Source: Aquirufa lenticrescens (GTDB lineage Bacteria > Bacteroidota > Bacteroidia > Cytophagales > Spirosomataceae). From it: a DNA stretch of 64,000 nt. Made by a program: the position numbers and the translations under genes. The stretch covers positions 2,308,501-2,372,500 of the forward strand of contig NZ_CP049834.1 in assembly GCF_019916085.1 (NCBI RefSeq), written 5' to 3'. The notes beneath the pieces are model-generated. The model made no database searches. It had not been told where the DNA came from and saw only the letters and a program-made list of their open reading frames with translations. Shown in pieces: positions 1 to 8,493 of the stretch; the first letter of the stretch is position 1; the number at the start of each line of letters is the position of its first letter.

Positions 1-295
1 TTTTATCCTGGTGGTTTCCTCGGTATAGCATCTTCCCATTTTGGGTTTGCTTGTCCTCTAATGGAACTTCTCCTGACATTTTGATGGTTTCGATATCCTC
101 ATAGCTCTGTTTCGGATGATCATTAAAATACACAACATCAATATCGTATTTCACAGGAACTTCAAAACCTAAACCATCGTGTCGCTCGACCCCACCATTT
201 TTAAAATCATTCGTATAATAGGTAGAAGGTTTGATGTTCTTAGAACAACCTACCACAGATAATACGAGAAGAAACTTACATGCTTTCTGAATCAT
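1..295 (-). CDS. Lipoprotein of unknown function (C-terminus cut by window edge)
   Basis: This reading frame begins with ATG at 295 and runs off the left end of the window, so only about 98 residues are visible. The N-terminus has two lysines, a hydrophobic stretch and a lipobox ending LSVVGC with the lipidated cysteine at residue 17, so it is predicted to be a lipid-anchored envelope protein. The visible mature part is polar and includes KYDIDVVYFNDHP; I do not recognise a domain in it. Its start overlaps the end of the Dabb-domain gene by 20 bases in another frame, which suggests translation from the same transcript. Function is unknown. Confidence 0.7.
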   Translation of the reverse strand, partial: MIQKACKFLLVLSVVGCSKNIKPSTYYTNDFKNGGVERHDGLGFEVPVKYDIDVVYFNDHPKQSYEDIETIKMSGEVPLEDKQTQNGKMLYRGNHQDK

Positions 296-578
296 AGATC
301 AATACTTTATCCCAAAGGTGGGCACAGTTTTTAATAAACTCTAAGTGAATAGGAGCCGTTTGGTAATAATCGTGCCCTTTTTCGTCTTCAAACGTAGTTA
401 ATAAACAATAATCATACGAGCGATCGATCACGGGACGATCAGTACTAGCCGGTTTCCCTACGCTAAATACATCCACCGTCTCCACGTCAGCTAATGACTG
501 GACGCCTGCCTCAAAAAGCGCGATATCTTCAGCGCTTAACCCTTTTTTTAACCAAAAATTTACAACGTGTACAAACAT
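276..578 (-). CDS. Dabb (stress-responsive alpha/beta barrel) domain protein
   Basis: A 100-residue protein, the usual size for a stand-alone Dabb domain (PF07876), a dimeric ferredoxin-like fold. It has the family pattern: an N-terminal strand FVHVVNFWLKKG with the early His, a central SYDYCLLTTFEDE block and the C-terminal HLEFIKNC segment before a last strand. Members include stress proteins and small cyclases, so the biochemical role cannot be fixed from sequence alone. It starts six bases after dapA and probably belongs to the same minus-strand unit (ligA, dapA, Dabb, lipoprotein). Confidence 0.8.
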   Translation of the reverse strand: MFVHVVNFWLKKGLSAEDIALFEAGVQSLADVETVDVFSVGKPASTDRPVIDRSYDYCLLTTFEDEKGHDYYQTAPIHLEFIKNCAHLWDKVLIYDSESM

Positions 579-584
579 ATTTTA

Positions 585-1478
585 TTATTTATTTAAACCT
601 TCTTGTTGACTAATTTGAGCTAATTTTTGCCCTAACTCTGCGGATGCGCTAGCTAATGGCATGCGAACCTGAGCACCAAACAACCCTTGATTCTCTAATA
701 ATTTCTTCACTCCTACTGGATTTCCCTCTTCGTATAAATACGGGTCGATGGTCAGGAATTTGCCTAATTCTTTTTGGGCTGAACGATAATCCCCTGCCAA
801 TGCGTGGTGAATCATCGTGGTAAACTGCTGAGGAAACGCGTTTGCAATCACAGACATAACACCCACACCCCCAATTGAAATGATAGGCACAGCTTGCACA
901 TCATCTCCAGAGATTAATAAAAAGTCTTCTGGCTTGTGGTAAACAATCTCCATACATTGCTCAATGATGCAAGATGCCTCCTTAATACCAATGATATTTT
1001 TATGTTCCGAAAGCTTTAATACCGTTTCGGCTGACATATTAATCCCTGTTCTACCAGGAATATTGTACATAATGACTGGAACCGGACAAGCATCTGCAAT
1101 TGCTTCATAATGTGCGATTACGCCTCTTGCACTTGGTTTATTGTAATAAGGACAAACAGACAAAATGGCGTCAATTCCATCGAACGAAGTTTGTTTGATT
1201 TGATTAATCAACGACTCCGTATTGTTTCCGCCTAATCCATAAACGATAGGTAAGTTCTTTGTATTAGCCTCTTGAATGGTAGAAACGATTTGTTTCTTCT
1301 CATCTGCTGTGGTTGTCGCAGATTCTCCAGTCGTCCCTTGAACAACTAAATAATCAACCCCTCCGTTACTCACGTGTTGAATTAATTTCTTTAGGCCATC
1401 CCAGTTAATAGAACGATCCTCGTTCATGGGTGTAACTAGTGCTGGCGCAACGCCGTGAAATTTAGGTAATGATTGCAT
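585..1478 (-). CDS. dapA: 4-hydroxy-tetrahydrodipicolinate synthase
   Basis: Catalyses condensation of pyruvate with aspartate semialdehyde, the first committed step of the diaminopimelate/lysine pathway in the cytoplasm. The 297-residue length is typical. Visible landmarks are the GTTGES motif near residues 48-53, the catalytic tyrosine in VIMYNIPGRTG (Tyr138) and the Schiff-base lysine in IGIKEAS (Lys166). The residues fit true DapA better than other class I aldolases such as N-acetylneuraminate lyase, although only a tree would exclude every relative. The gene lies two bases downstream of ligA and is almost certainly co-transcribed with it. Confidence 0.95.
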   Translation of the reverse strand: MQSLPKFHGVAPALVTPMNEDRSINWDGLKKLIQHVSNGGVDYLVVQGTTGESATTTADEKKQIVSTIQEANTKNLPIVYGLGGNNTESLINQIKQTSFDGIDAILSVCPYYNKPSARGVIAHYEAIADACPVPVIMYNIPGRTGINMSAETVLKLSEHKNIIGIKEASCIIEQCMEIVYHKPEDFLLISGDDVQAVPIISIGGVGVMSVIANAFPQQFTTMIHHALAGDYRSAQKELGKFLTIDPYLYEEGNPVGVKKLLENQGLFGAQVRMPLASASAELGQKLAQISQQEGLNK

Positions 1479-1480
1479 AA

Positions 1481-3478
1481 TTAAGAAAGAAGGGCAATAA
1501 ACTCGTCCTCCGATATAATTGGTATGGATAATGAATTGGCTTTTTCTAGTTTCGCTGGTCCCATATTTTCACCGGCGACTAGGTAATCTAACTTGGCAGA
1601 AATACTGGAAACGACTTTTCCGCCGTTAGCGATGATTTTTGCCTTTAACCCGTCTCGATCAAAATGGCTAAATACACCCGAAATTACGAAAGTTTTACCT
1701 TCTAAGGCCGTTGTTTCTAAAACTATTTCACTTATTTCTTCGGAAAATTGCACCCCAGCCGTTCTCAGGCGCTCGATGATTGCTCTATTTTCGGAATCCG
1801 CAAAGTATTCCAAAACACTAAGAGCAATCCGCTCCCCTATTTCAGGCACTGCGATTAATTCTTCTAGGTTAGCCTGCACTAAATTCTCTAACGAGTGAAA
1901 ATGAAGGACTAATTTTTCCGCGATGGTTGCTCCCACGTGACGTATACCTAGGCCAAATAGAACTTGTCGAAACGGGATTTGCTTCGATTTTTCTACGCTG
2001 GAAAGTATGTTTTGAATTGATTTAGACTGAAAACCTTCTAATCCAATGAATTTCTCTGCATTTAAATCATAGAGGTCTGCCACATTTTGGACAATTCCTT
2101 TTTCGAATAATAAATCGACCGTTTCTGTTCCTAGGTTTTCGATGTTCAAGGCTTTTCTGGCAATGAAATGTTCGATCTTACCTTTAATTTGTGGTGGACA
2201 ACCGGTGTCGTTGGGACAGTAGTGGTTTGCTTCTCCTTCTAAACGAATAAGTTCAGTATTACATGAAGGGCAGTGGTGTGGAAAAATAAAGGCATTTCCT
2301 TCTTTTCTGGCAGAAGTGTCAACACCCGTAATCTTTGGTATGATCTCACCTCCTTTTTCAATGAAAACGGTATCACCTTCTCGTAAATCCAGTCTTTCCA
2401 TTTCATTCGCATTGTGAATAGAGGCACGTTTGATGACCGTTCCTGCTAAGTAAACGGGCTCTAGATTAGCGACTGGAGTCACATTTCCGGTTCTGCCTAC
2501 TTGATAAGAAACAGAGTTGATGCGTGTACGGGCAATTTCAGACGGATATTTGAAGGCAATCGCCCAGCGAGGAGATTTGGCCGTAAAACCTAACCTTTCC
2601 TGTTGTCCAAAATCATTGACTTTGATTACAATCCCATCCGTATTTAAGGGTAGATCATTTCTTTTCTCTGACCAATCCTCGATATACGTTAATACCTCAT
2701 TGATCGAAGAGCAAACACGATACGTAGGTGAAACACTAAAGCCAACCGATTTTAAATGTTCTAATGCCTCCGAATGGCTGTTGAAAGGATTCTCATTACC
2801 TAAATAGGAATAAATAAAGCATTCCATCTCTCTTCGAGCAACTTCAGCAGAATCCTGCATTTTGAAAGTTCCGGAAGCCGCATTGCGAGGGTTGGCTAAG
2901 GGTTGATCTCCTTTAGCAATCTTCTCCGCATTAATTCGATCAAAGGAAGTAATAGGCATATAGCCTTCGCCTCTGATTTCATAGGTGGTGGGTAAAACCG
3001 TAGAATTAACGCGGGTGGGTAAACTTTTGATGGTCTTTACATTCGCTGTAATATCATCCCCTCGCGTTCCATCTCCTCTTGTTACCCCTTTTTGTAAAAC
3101 CCCGTTTGTGTACCAAAATGACAAGGCTACCCCATCAAATTTCAATTCACATACGTATTCGAATTTCTCTCCTTCTAACCCTTTTTTAACCCGCTCATCA
3201 AAATCCCGTAAATCGGTTTCATTGTAAGTATTCCCTAAGGATAACATGGGGAATTGATGGGTAACAGATTTGAATTCTTTGGTAATGGTGCCGCCTACTT
3301 TTTGAGTGGGGCTATCCGAACGAGCAAAAAGTGGATTTTCTTGCTCTAATTTGATTAATTCAGCGAGTAATTGATCGAATGCTTGATCCGAAATAATACT
3401 TTCATTCTGTTGATAATAGGCCTCATTATAGAGATTGATCTTCTCAATGAGTTCATTCATCCGCTGATTTATATCCAT
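1481..3478 (-). CDS. ligA: NAD-dependent DNA ligase LigA
   Basis: Seals nicks in replication and repair using NAD+. The 665-residue protein has the full bacterial layout: N-terminal Ia domain with YYQ, adenylation domain with KFDG (Lys113 is the AMP-accepting residue), OB fold, a four-cysteine zinc finger around residues 400-425 (CPSC ... CPNDTGC), helix-hairpin-helix repeats and a C-terminal BRCT domain starting near ALEGKTFVISGVF. Nothing is missing. It is the first gene of a minus-strand unit and is divergent from rpe across 74 bases. Confidence 0.98.
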   Translation of the reverse strand: MDINQRMNELIEKINLYNEAYYQQNESIISDQAFDQLLAELIKLEQENPLFARSDSPTQKVGGTITKEFKSVTHQFPMLSLGNTYNETDLRDFDERVKKGLEGEKFEYVCELKFDGVALSFWYTNGVLQKGVTRGDGTRGDDITANVKTIKSLPTRVNSTVLPTTYEIRGEGYMPITSFDRINAEKIAKGDQPLANPRNAASGTFKMQDSAEVARREMECFIYSYLGNENPFNSHSEALEHLKSVGFSVSPTYRVCSSINEVLTYIEDWSEKRNDLPLNTDGIVIKVNDFGQQERLGFTAKSPRWAIAFKYPSEIARTRINSVSYQVGRTGNVTPVANLEPVYLAGTVIKRASIHNANEMERLDLREGDTVFIEKGGEIIPKITGVDTSARKEGNAFIFPHHCPSCNTELIRLEGEANHYCPNDTGCPPQIKGKIEHFIARKALNIENLGTETVDLLFEKGIVQNVADLYDLNAEKFIGLEGFQSKSIQNILSSVEKSKQIPFRQVLFGLGIRHVGATIAEKLVLHFHSLENLVQANLEELIAVPEIGERIALSVLEYFADSENRAIIERLRTAGVQFSEEISEIVLETTALEGKTFVISGVFSHFDRDGLKAKIIANGGKVVSSISAKLDYLVAGENMGPAKLEKANSLSIPIISEDEFIALLS

Positions 3479-3540
3479 AATCGAAATTAAAACTTAATTC
3501 AATTGGAATCAAGCGGGAAACAAGGTTTAGGAATATTTTA

Positions 3541-3548
3541 TACCTTTG
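3541..3548 (+). promoter_or_regulatory. Candidate -7 element for rpe
   Basis: TACCTTTG matches the Bacteroidota -7 consensus TAnnTTTG and ends four bases before the rpe start codon. No good TTTG element lies 19-21 bases upstream. If functional, the transcript would be leaderless or nearly so. Confidence 0.4.
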
Positions 3549-3552
3549 TTGT

Positions 3553-4215
3553 ATGAGAAATTTGATCATCGCCCCCTCGGTTTTAGCCTGTGATTTTTTA
3601 AACATAGGTTCAGAAGTACTCATGTTGAATGAATCTAAAGCAGATTGGATTCACATTGACGTGATGGATGGGGTTTTTGTGCCTAATATTTCTTTTGGTT
3701 TTCCGGTTTTGGAAGCCATCAATAAAGTCGCTACAAAGGTGCTTGACGTTCATTTAATGATCGAAAAGCCGGAACAATATATTATGACGTTTGCCAAAGC
3801 AGGCGCCAAAGTCATCACCGTGCACTACGAAGCTTGTCCTCATGTTCATCGTACGATTCAGCAGATTAAAGACGCAGGTTGTTTGGCAGGTGTCGCTATC
3901 AATCCGGGTACACCAGTAGAGGTTTACGAAGACATTATTGCGGATTTAGATTTAGCTTTGATTATGTCGGTTAATCCCGGTTTTGGAGGTCAAAAATTCA
4001 TTCCAAACGCCATCAATAAAACAAAGCGCTTAGCTGAAATGGCTGCCAAGGCAGGAAATACATCCTTGAAGATTGAAATAGATGGAGGCGTTACGATGGC
4101 GAATGCAGCGGATTTATATCAGGCTGGTGCAGATGTCTTAGTGGCAGGAAGTTTTGTTTTTGCTTCTAAAGATCCGAAGGCAACTATTGCTGAACTTTTG
4201 TCCGTAGCGAATTAA
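3553..4215 (+). CDS. rpe: Ribulose-phosphate 3-epimerase
   Basis: Interconverts ribulose 5-phosphate and xylulose 5-phosphate in the pentose phosphate pathway. The 220-residue TIM barrel shows the family signatures: APSVLACDF at the N-terminus, HIDVMDG with the catalytic Asp and metal ligands, LDVHLMIE, ITVHYEA, the phosphate-binding MSVNPGFGGQKF loop and the second catalytic Asp in IEIDGGV. Length is normal. It is followed four bases later by the OmpA-family gene, so the two may share a transcript. The split transketolase at 45.9-47.7 kb acts on the same sugar phosphates. Confidence 0.97.
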   Translation: MRNLIIAPSVLACDFLNIGSEVLMLNESKADWIHIDVMDGVFVPNISFGFPVLEAINKVATKVLDVHLMIEKPEQYIMTFAKAGAKVITVHYEACPHVHRTIQQIKDAGCLAGVAINPGTPVEVYEDIIADLDLALIMSVNPGFGGQKFIPNAINKTKRLAEMAAKAGNTSLKIEIDGGVTMANAADLYQAGADVLVAGSFVFASKDPKATIAELLSVAN

Positions 4216-4219
4216 TTCG

Positions 4220-6241
4220 ATGGGTGTCAGGATCTTCGTTTTGTTGATTTTTGTTTCCACCCTTACTTTTGCCCAAAAAGTCAAATGGGCTTCCCAAGTC
4301 ATTTCTGTTTCTAGTGAATACAAAGACCCTCTTCTCGGAAGAGAATACCGAGCTTTGCATGCTTTAGGTCGTCCCAGTAAATACCCTAAAATGGCTGCCA
4401 CTCCTAGTGCTTGGCAATCCATGACCGCCGATAGTCCGGATGGAGAATACCTGTTAGTAGGATTTGATACAACGATGGTGGTGAAACAGATAGCCATCTT
4501 TGAAAATTTTGGGGCTGGTAGCATTACTTCAGTAGATGGTTTAGATCAGAATAATAAGATCTATCCTTTGCGTACATTCTCCCCTGGATATGCAAGTGCC
4601 AATTCTCAGGTCACGACGATTCGCCTCCCTACTAAAACGAGCTTCAAATTAAAGGGGATTAAGATATCCTTTAATTCCTTACGAGTAAAAGGATACTCGC
4701 AAATCGATGCCATTGGTATTTCAGATAGCGATGAACCTATTGAGTCTTCTTTAAAACTAACAACTGACGCGAATGCCTTTCAGGCACGTGAGAATTTAGG
4801 GAATGCTATTAACTCGAAGTTTAATGAGATTTGTCCTGTAGTTAGTCCGGATGGCCAAAAGCTTTATTTCACCCGCTGGAAGCATCCTGATAATTTAGGA
4901 GCTAATAAAAACCAAGATATTTGGGTGTCTAATTGGCAGTCAGATCGTACTTGGTCAAAAGCTACCCTGTTCTCCGCTCCAATCAATAATGACGAAAATA
5001 ACGCGGTTTGTGGTATTACACCTAATGGAAAGACTTTATTATTAAACAATGTCTATGGGAAAGACGGGACGATGGAAAAGGGCGTTTCCTTCTCGTTTCT
5101 CTTAAGAACGGGCGAATGGAGTTTTCCTAAAGCTCTGAAAATTGTCAACTTTAAGAATAAATCAGAATTCTCTGAATATACGTTGGCTCCTAACGGGAAA
5201 GTCCTCTTGATGACCACTGAAACCAAAGATTCATATGGTGGGAAGGATATTTATGTTTCCTTTTTGAATACGGATGATTCTTGGTCAGAACCTAAAAACA
5301 TAGGCCCAGTAGTAAATACAGGTGAAGCTGAATCAACTCCCTTTATTGCTCCAGATGGTGTGACAATGTACTTTTCTTCTAGCGGTCATGTAGGTTATGG
5401 CAATAATGATATCTTTTTGTCTCGTCGTTTAGATGATACGTGGCTAAATTGGTCGGCACCAGAAAACCTAGGACCTATTGTCAATACACCTCAGTGGGAT
5501 GGTTATTTCTCTGTCTCGGCTAAAGGTGATTACGCTTATTTTAGTTCCACAGAGAATTCGGTGGGTGCTGAGGATATTTTCCGTATCAAGATTCCTGAAA
5601 AGGCGAAGCCTTTGACCTTAATTCAACTGACAGGCCAGGTTATTAATCAAAAGACTAAAGAACCTATGGCGGCACGTATCGTCATCAAAGCAAAAGGAAA
5701 TCCTGTGGATACGCTCTCCATTGATTATGACCCTTATGTAGGTGATTATAGTTTTATGTGGCCTGCTAAAAAGCCCTTTACAGTGCAAATTAAGAAACAG
5801 GGATTCTTCTCAAAAGCGGAAAGTTTTGACTTTACTTCTTCTCCTAATTTTCAGTTAGTCAATCGCAATTTCTTTCTTCAAACAGTCGAGAAAAATAAGG
5901 CTATTGCTTTTTCTAATCTTATTTTTGATCAAGGTAAGGCAGAATTAAAACCTGGTTTTGAAGCTGAATTAGAGAAGATTATCGCTATTCTTTCTGAAAA
6001 CACTCAATATTCATTGCTATTAGAGGGGCATACAGATAACCAAGGGGATTGGAATGATAATTTGAAATTATCGCTCGAACGGGTAGAGAATGTGAAGGCT
6101 TATTTAGTTTTTAAAGGAGTGGATGCGAATCGTATTAAAACGAAGGGATGGGGCGGATCAAAGCCTTTGGCCAATAACCTATTAGAAGACACACGGAAAA
6201 GTAATCGACGTGTGGAATTCACACTTCTATCGATTGAATAA
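4220..6241 (+). CDS. Outer-membrane-associated OmpA-family protein with WD40-like propeller repeats
   Basis: A secreted 673-residue protein. A signal peptide ends near TFAQK (about residue 19). Residues about 20-165 form a beta-rich domain I cannot name, with a discoidin-like feel. Residues about 190-460 hold WD40-like (PD40) repeats with the recurring SPDGxxLYF/APDGxTMYFSS pattern. A carboxypeptidase-regulatory-like beta-sandwich follows (LTGQVINQKTKEPM), and the last 110 residues are an OmpA/MotB peptidoglycan-binding domain (LLEGHTDNQGD, LSLERVENVKAYL, NRRVEF). Propeller, regulatory domain and OmpA domain in this order resemble the type IX secretion protein PorE, but an N-terminal TPR is lacking. 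A peptidoglycan-tethering envelope role is inferred. Confidence 0.85.
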   Translation: MGVRIFVLLIFVSTLTFAQKVKWASQVISVSSEYKDPLLGREYRALHALGRPSKYPKMAATPSAWQSMTADSPDGEYLLVGFDTTMVVKQIAIFENFGAGSITSVDGLDQNNKIYPLRTFSPGYASANSQVTTIRLPTKTSFKLKGIKISFNSLRVKGYSQIDAIGISDSDEPIESSLKLTTDANAFQARENLGNAINSKFNEICPVVSPDGQKLYFTRWKHPDNLGANKNQDIWVSNWQSDRTWSKATLFSAPINNDENNAVCGITPNGKTLLLNNVYGKDGTMEKGVSFSFLLRTGEWSFPKALKIVNFKNKSEFSEYTLAPNGKVLLMTTETKDSYGGKDIYVSFLNTDDSWSEPKNIGPVVNTGEAESTPFIAPDGVTMYFSSSGHVGYGNNDIFLSRRLDDTWLNWSAPENLGPIVNTPQWDGYFSVSAKGDYAYFSSTENSVGAEDIFRIKIPEKAKPLTLIQLTGQVINQKTKEPMAARIVIKAKGNPVDTLSIDYDPYVGDYSFMWPAKKPFTVQIKKQGFFSKAESFDFTSSPNFQLVNRNFFLQTVEKNKAIAFSNLIFDQGKAELKPGFEAELEKIIAILSENTQYSLLLEGHTDNQGDWNDNLKLSLERVENVKAYLVFKGVDANRIKTKGWGGSKPLANNLLEDTRKSNRRVEFTLLSIE

Positions 6242-6248
6242 AAAAAAG

Positions 6249-6266
6249 AGGGGATTGCTCCCCCCT
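6249..6266. terminator. Bidirectional terminator-like hairpin between convergent genes
   Basis: AGGGG and CCCCT form a short GC-rich stem between the ends of the OmpA-family gene and the AhpD-like gene. On the minus strand it is followed by a run of seven T, which makes it a reasonable terminator for the peroxidase unit. The stem is only five base pairs. Confidence 0.5.
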
Positions 6267-6290
6267 ATTTCACTCAACCTAAAACTAGTA

Positions 6291-6863
6291 TTATAAAAGA
6301 ACGATCAAACTCTTAATGATCGCTGTAAGACGGATTGCATCTAAAATACGCGCTTCAGTAGCTCCGTGATTCTTCACTGATTGCTCATGAGAAGTCACAC
6401 ACATCTCACAGCCGTTAATTGCTGAAACTGTTAAGCTAGCTAATTCAAAGAATTCTTTGCCTAAAACAGGGTTCATCATAATCGACATACGAATGCCAGC
6501 TGGTGCCGTATTGTAGTACTCTTTATCTACCATGTGCTTAAATCGGTAGAAAATGTTGTTAGCATTCAATAAGGATACTAAGGCATGCATTTCAGTAATC
6601 TCTGCATCTGTCGCTCCTTTACTTAGCGCTAGTTCAGTTAGGGAATCAATCGTTCTAGTGTGCTTTTGATTCACAGAAACCGCTAAGGCTAATAGAATAG
6701 CTTCTTTTTCTGTCAACGTTTGAGCGCGTAAGGCATTCGAAACATTGATTTTAAGATCTTTAATGTAGCGGTGATCTGCTGCATCTAGGGTATCTAAAAG
6801 GGCAAACGATTCTGTGGCAGGGATATTAATCTCCGCCAATAAGTTGTCTTTTGTCTCACTCAT
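6291..6863 (-). CDS. AhpD-like carboxymuconolactone decarboxylase-family protein
   Basis: A 190-residue all-helical protein of the AhpD/CMD family. The redox motif is intact: CEMCVTSHE places the CxxC pair at residues 152 and 155 with the conserved His159 four residues on, as in AhpD, where the cysteines reduce the partner peroxiredoxin. It lies downstream of an AhpC-like gene on the same strand, the arrangement of actinobacterial ahpC-ahpD, so it is inferred to recycle that peroxiredoxin. A perfect hairpin separates the two genes and may lower its expression relative to ahpC. The electron donor cannot be told from sequence. Confidence 0.88.
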   Translation of the reverse strand: MSETKDNLLAEINIPATESFALLDTLDAADHRYIKDLKINVSNALRAQTLTEKEAILLALAVSVNQKHTRTIDSLTELALSKGATDAEITEMHALVSLLNANNIFYRFKHMVDKEYYNTAPAGIRMSIMMNPVLGKEFFELASLTVSAINGCEMCVTSHEQSVKNHGATEARILDAIRLTAIIKSLIVLL

Positions 6864-6878
6864 GATTGTTGATTTTAA

Positions 6879-6902
6879 TAGCCCCAGGGAATCCTGGGGC
6901 TA
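6879..6902 (-). terminator. Intercistronic hairpin between ahpC-like and ahpD-like genes
   Basis: A perfect 10-bp stem (TAGCCCCAGG and its complement) with a four-base loop sits in the 48-base gap. On the minus strand it is followed by ATTAAAATC rather than a clear U tract, so a partial terminator or an mRNA-stabilising 3' hairpin for the upstream gene is more likely than a full stop. Confidence 0.6.
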
Positions 6903-6911
6903 AAGAAATGA

Positions 6912-7460
6912 TTATAATGTAGCGTCTCCAGCTTTCCAGTTACATGGGCAAAGCTCGTCTGTTTGTAACGCATCTAATACACGTAATACTTCGTCTACGT
7001 TACGGCCTACTGAAAGGTCATTTGCAGATACCCAACGGATTACACCATCTTGGTCAGCGATATACGTAACACGGTATGCTACTTTCTCTCCTTCTGTTAA
7101 GATACCTAATTCTTCAGCTAAGCTCTTAGAAGTATCAGCTAACATAGGGAATTTCAATCCACGTAAATCGTCGTGATCTCTTCTCCAAGCTGCGTGAACG
7201 AATTCAGAATCAGTAGAAGCTCCGATTAAAGAAGCATCGCGATCTGCGAAATCTCCTGCACGGCGGTTGAATTCAGCGATTTCTGTAGGGCAAACAAAAG
7301 TAAAATCTTTTGGCCACCAGAACATCACTAACCATTTACCATCTTTCTTGTGATCTTCTGAAGTGATTGTTGCGAATTCTTTTCCTTGCTCTAAAGAAAC
7401 GACTGCAGTTTTTGAAAAAGTTGGGAATTGACTTCCTAATCCTAACATGTGATTTGCCAT
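6912..7460 (-). CDS. AhpC-like 2-Cys peroxiredoxin
   Basis: Thiol peroxidase that reduces hydrogen peroxide and organic hydroperoxides in the cytoplasm. The peroxidatic cysteine is in FTFVCPTE (Cys57), and the C-terminus carries CPC (Cys171 and Cys173), where the resolving cysteine is expected. I chose the ATG at 7460, giving 182 residues beginning MANHMLGLGSQF; the frame stays open further upstream but only with a TTG start inside the promoter. The neighbours are the AhpD-like gene downstream and oxyR divergently upstream, a classic peroxide-response set. It is probably activated by OxyR from the shared 109-base region. Confidence 0.94.
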   Translation of the reverse strand: MANHMLGLGSQFPTFSKTAVVSLEQGKEFATITSEDHKKDGKWLVMFWWPKDFTFVCPTEIAEFNRRAGDFADRDASLIGASTDSEFVHAAWRRDHDDLRGLKFPMLADTSKSLAEELGILTEGEKVAYRVTYIADQDGVIRWVSANDLSVGRNVDEVLRVLDALQTDELCPCNWKAGDATL

Positions 7461-7499
7461 TTGTATTTGTTGTTTTATTGTTCTTGTTAAATTGTGATG

Positions 7500-7531
7500 C
7501 AAAGATCTTGATTAAAGTGTTATTAGCCAAA
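7500..7531 (-). promoter_or_regulatory. Candidate promoter of the ahpC-like gene
   Basis: On the minus strand TTTG (7528-7531) and GATCTTTG (7500-7507) are 20 bases apart, the exact Bacteroidota spacing, with one mismatch in the -7 box. It lies about 40 bases upstream of the chosen start codon. Confidence 0.55.
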
Positions 7532-7532
7532 T

Positions 7533-7555
7533 CTATATTTTCTATATTTGTATAG
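7533..7555. promoter_or_regulatory. Candidate OxyR operator (inverted repeat)
   Basis: CTATA, 13 bases, TATAG form an inverted repeat with a further CTAT inside it, built from the ATAG/CTAT elements known in OxyR sites. It abuts the -33 element of the ahpC-like gene and overlaps the oxyR -7 box, so a bound regulator could activate one gene and repress its own. Confidence 0.4.
7543..7550 (+). promoter_or_regulatory. Candidate -7 element for oxyR
   Basis: TATATTTG is a perfect TAnnTTTG match located 19 bases before the oxyR start codon. I see no clear -33 element, which would fit a weak promoter. Confidence 0.45.
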
Positions 7556-7569
7556 TTTTTAATTATACT

Positions 7570-8493
7570 ATGACGATAACTCAATTAGAGTACATTGTGG
7601 CCTTAGCTGATCTGCAAAGTTTTTCCAAAGCAGCGGATTATTGTTGTGTTTCTCAGCCCAGCCTGAGTATGCAGGTGCAAAAGTTAGAGGATGAATTAAA
7701 TCTAACGCTCTTTAATCGTAAGGCAAAGCCTCTCGTTCCTACCCTAGAAGCAAGAGAGGTTATCGCTAAAGCTCGGGCGATTCTGAATGAAAGTAATTCG
7801 ATTCTTTCTCTTTCTAAAGGTTGGTCAAATCAAGTAAATGGATCTGTCTCCATAGGAGTGATTCCTACTATTGCCCCTTATTTGATGCCTAAATTTTTGG
7901 CTGATTTTCAATTGAAATACCCAGATCTAACGATTCGCATCGCAGAAACCACAACAGCTAACATCAAGAGAGGCATTCAAGAAGGTAAAATAGATATTGG
8001 TATTCTAGTGACTCCTTTGAATGATTCTTTAGTAGAAATCCCGCTTTATTATGAGGAATTATTCTTGTATTCCAATGTGTGGGAAGAAGACGGTTCTAAG
8101 TTGAAATCTACGTTGGATCCCTCTAAACTTTGGTTATTAGAAGAAGGGCATTGTTTAAGTAGTCAAGTGAATTCCATTTGTAATTTACCCTCTGGTCCTT
8201 TGATTGGGACCAAGATGACGTATCAGACGGGAAGTATGGAAACAATTGTGCGTTTGGCTGATCAGGGTTTTGGCCAAACCATTATTCCTCAGATGTTTGT
8301 GGATTATTTGGATCCTAAGTTGAAGGAAAAAGTATATAGTTTGCCCGAACCTAAGCCCGTTAGAGAAGTAGCGCTGGTTCACGCTATTTCCTATTCTAGA
8401 AAAGCCATTGTAAAGGCTCTAGAAGTTGAAATATTAGCGCATATACCAGATTCTTGGAAAAAACCTCAGGAGCGCAATATTATCCCCATATAG
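7570..8493 (+). CDS. oxyR: LysR-type peroxide-sensing regulator OxyR
   Basis: A 307-residue LysR-family activator: winged helix-turn-helix at residues 1-60 (QLEYIVALADLQSFSKAA, then CVSQPSLSMQVQKLE) and a substrate-binding-like effector domain. The decisive feature is the pair Cys195 and Cys204 in LEEGHCLSSQVNSIC, aligned with and spaced like the disulphide-forming Cys199/Cys208 of E. coli OxyR. It diverges from the AhpC-like gene, its probable main target. Its 3' end overlaps the convergent transporter gene by 14 bases. Confidence 0.93.
   Translation: MTITQLEYIVALADLQSFSKAADYCCVSQPSLSMQVQKLEDELNLTLFNRKAKPLVPTLEAREVIAKARAILNESNSILSLSKGWSNQVNGSVSIGVIPTIAPYLMPKFLADFQLKYPDLTIRIAETTTANIKRGIQEGKIDIGILVTPLNDSLVEIPLYYEELFLYSNVWEEDGSKLKSTLDPSKLWLLEEGHCLSSQVNSICNLPSGPLIGTKMTYQTGSMETIVRLADQGFGQTIIPQMFVDYLDPKLKEKVYSLPEPKPVREVALVHAISYSRKAIVKALEVEILAHIPDSWKKPQERNIIPI

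Noticed and set aside
7336-7584. Open frame of 82 residues on the minus strand over the ahpC-oxyR region
   Set aside because: It overlaps the peroxiredoxin gene in another frame and covers the regulatory region; composition is not protein-like.
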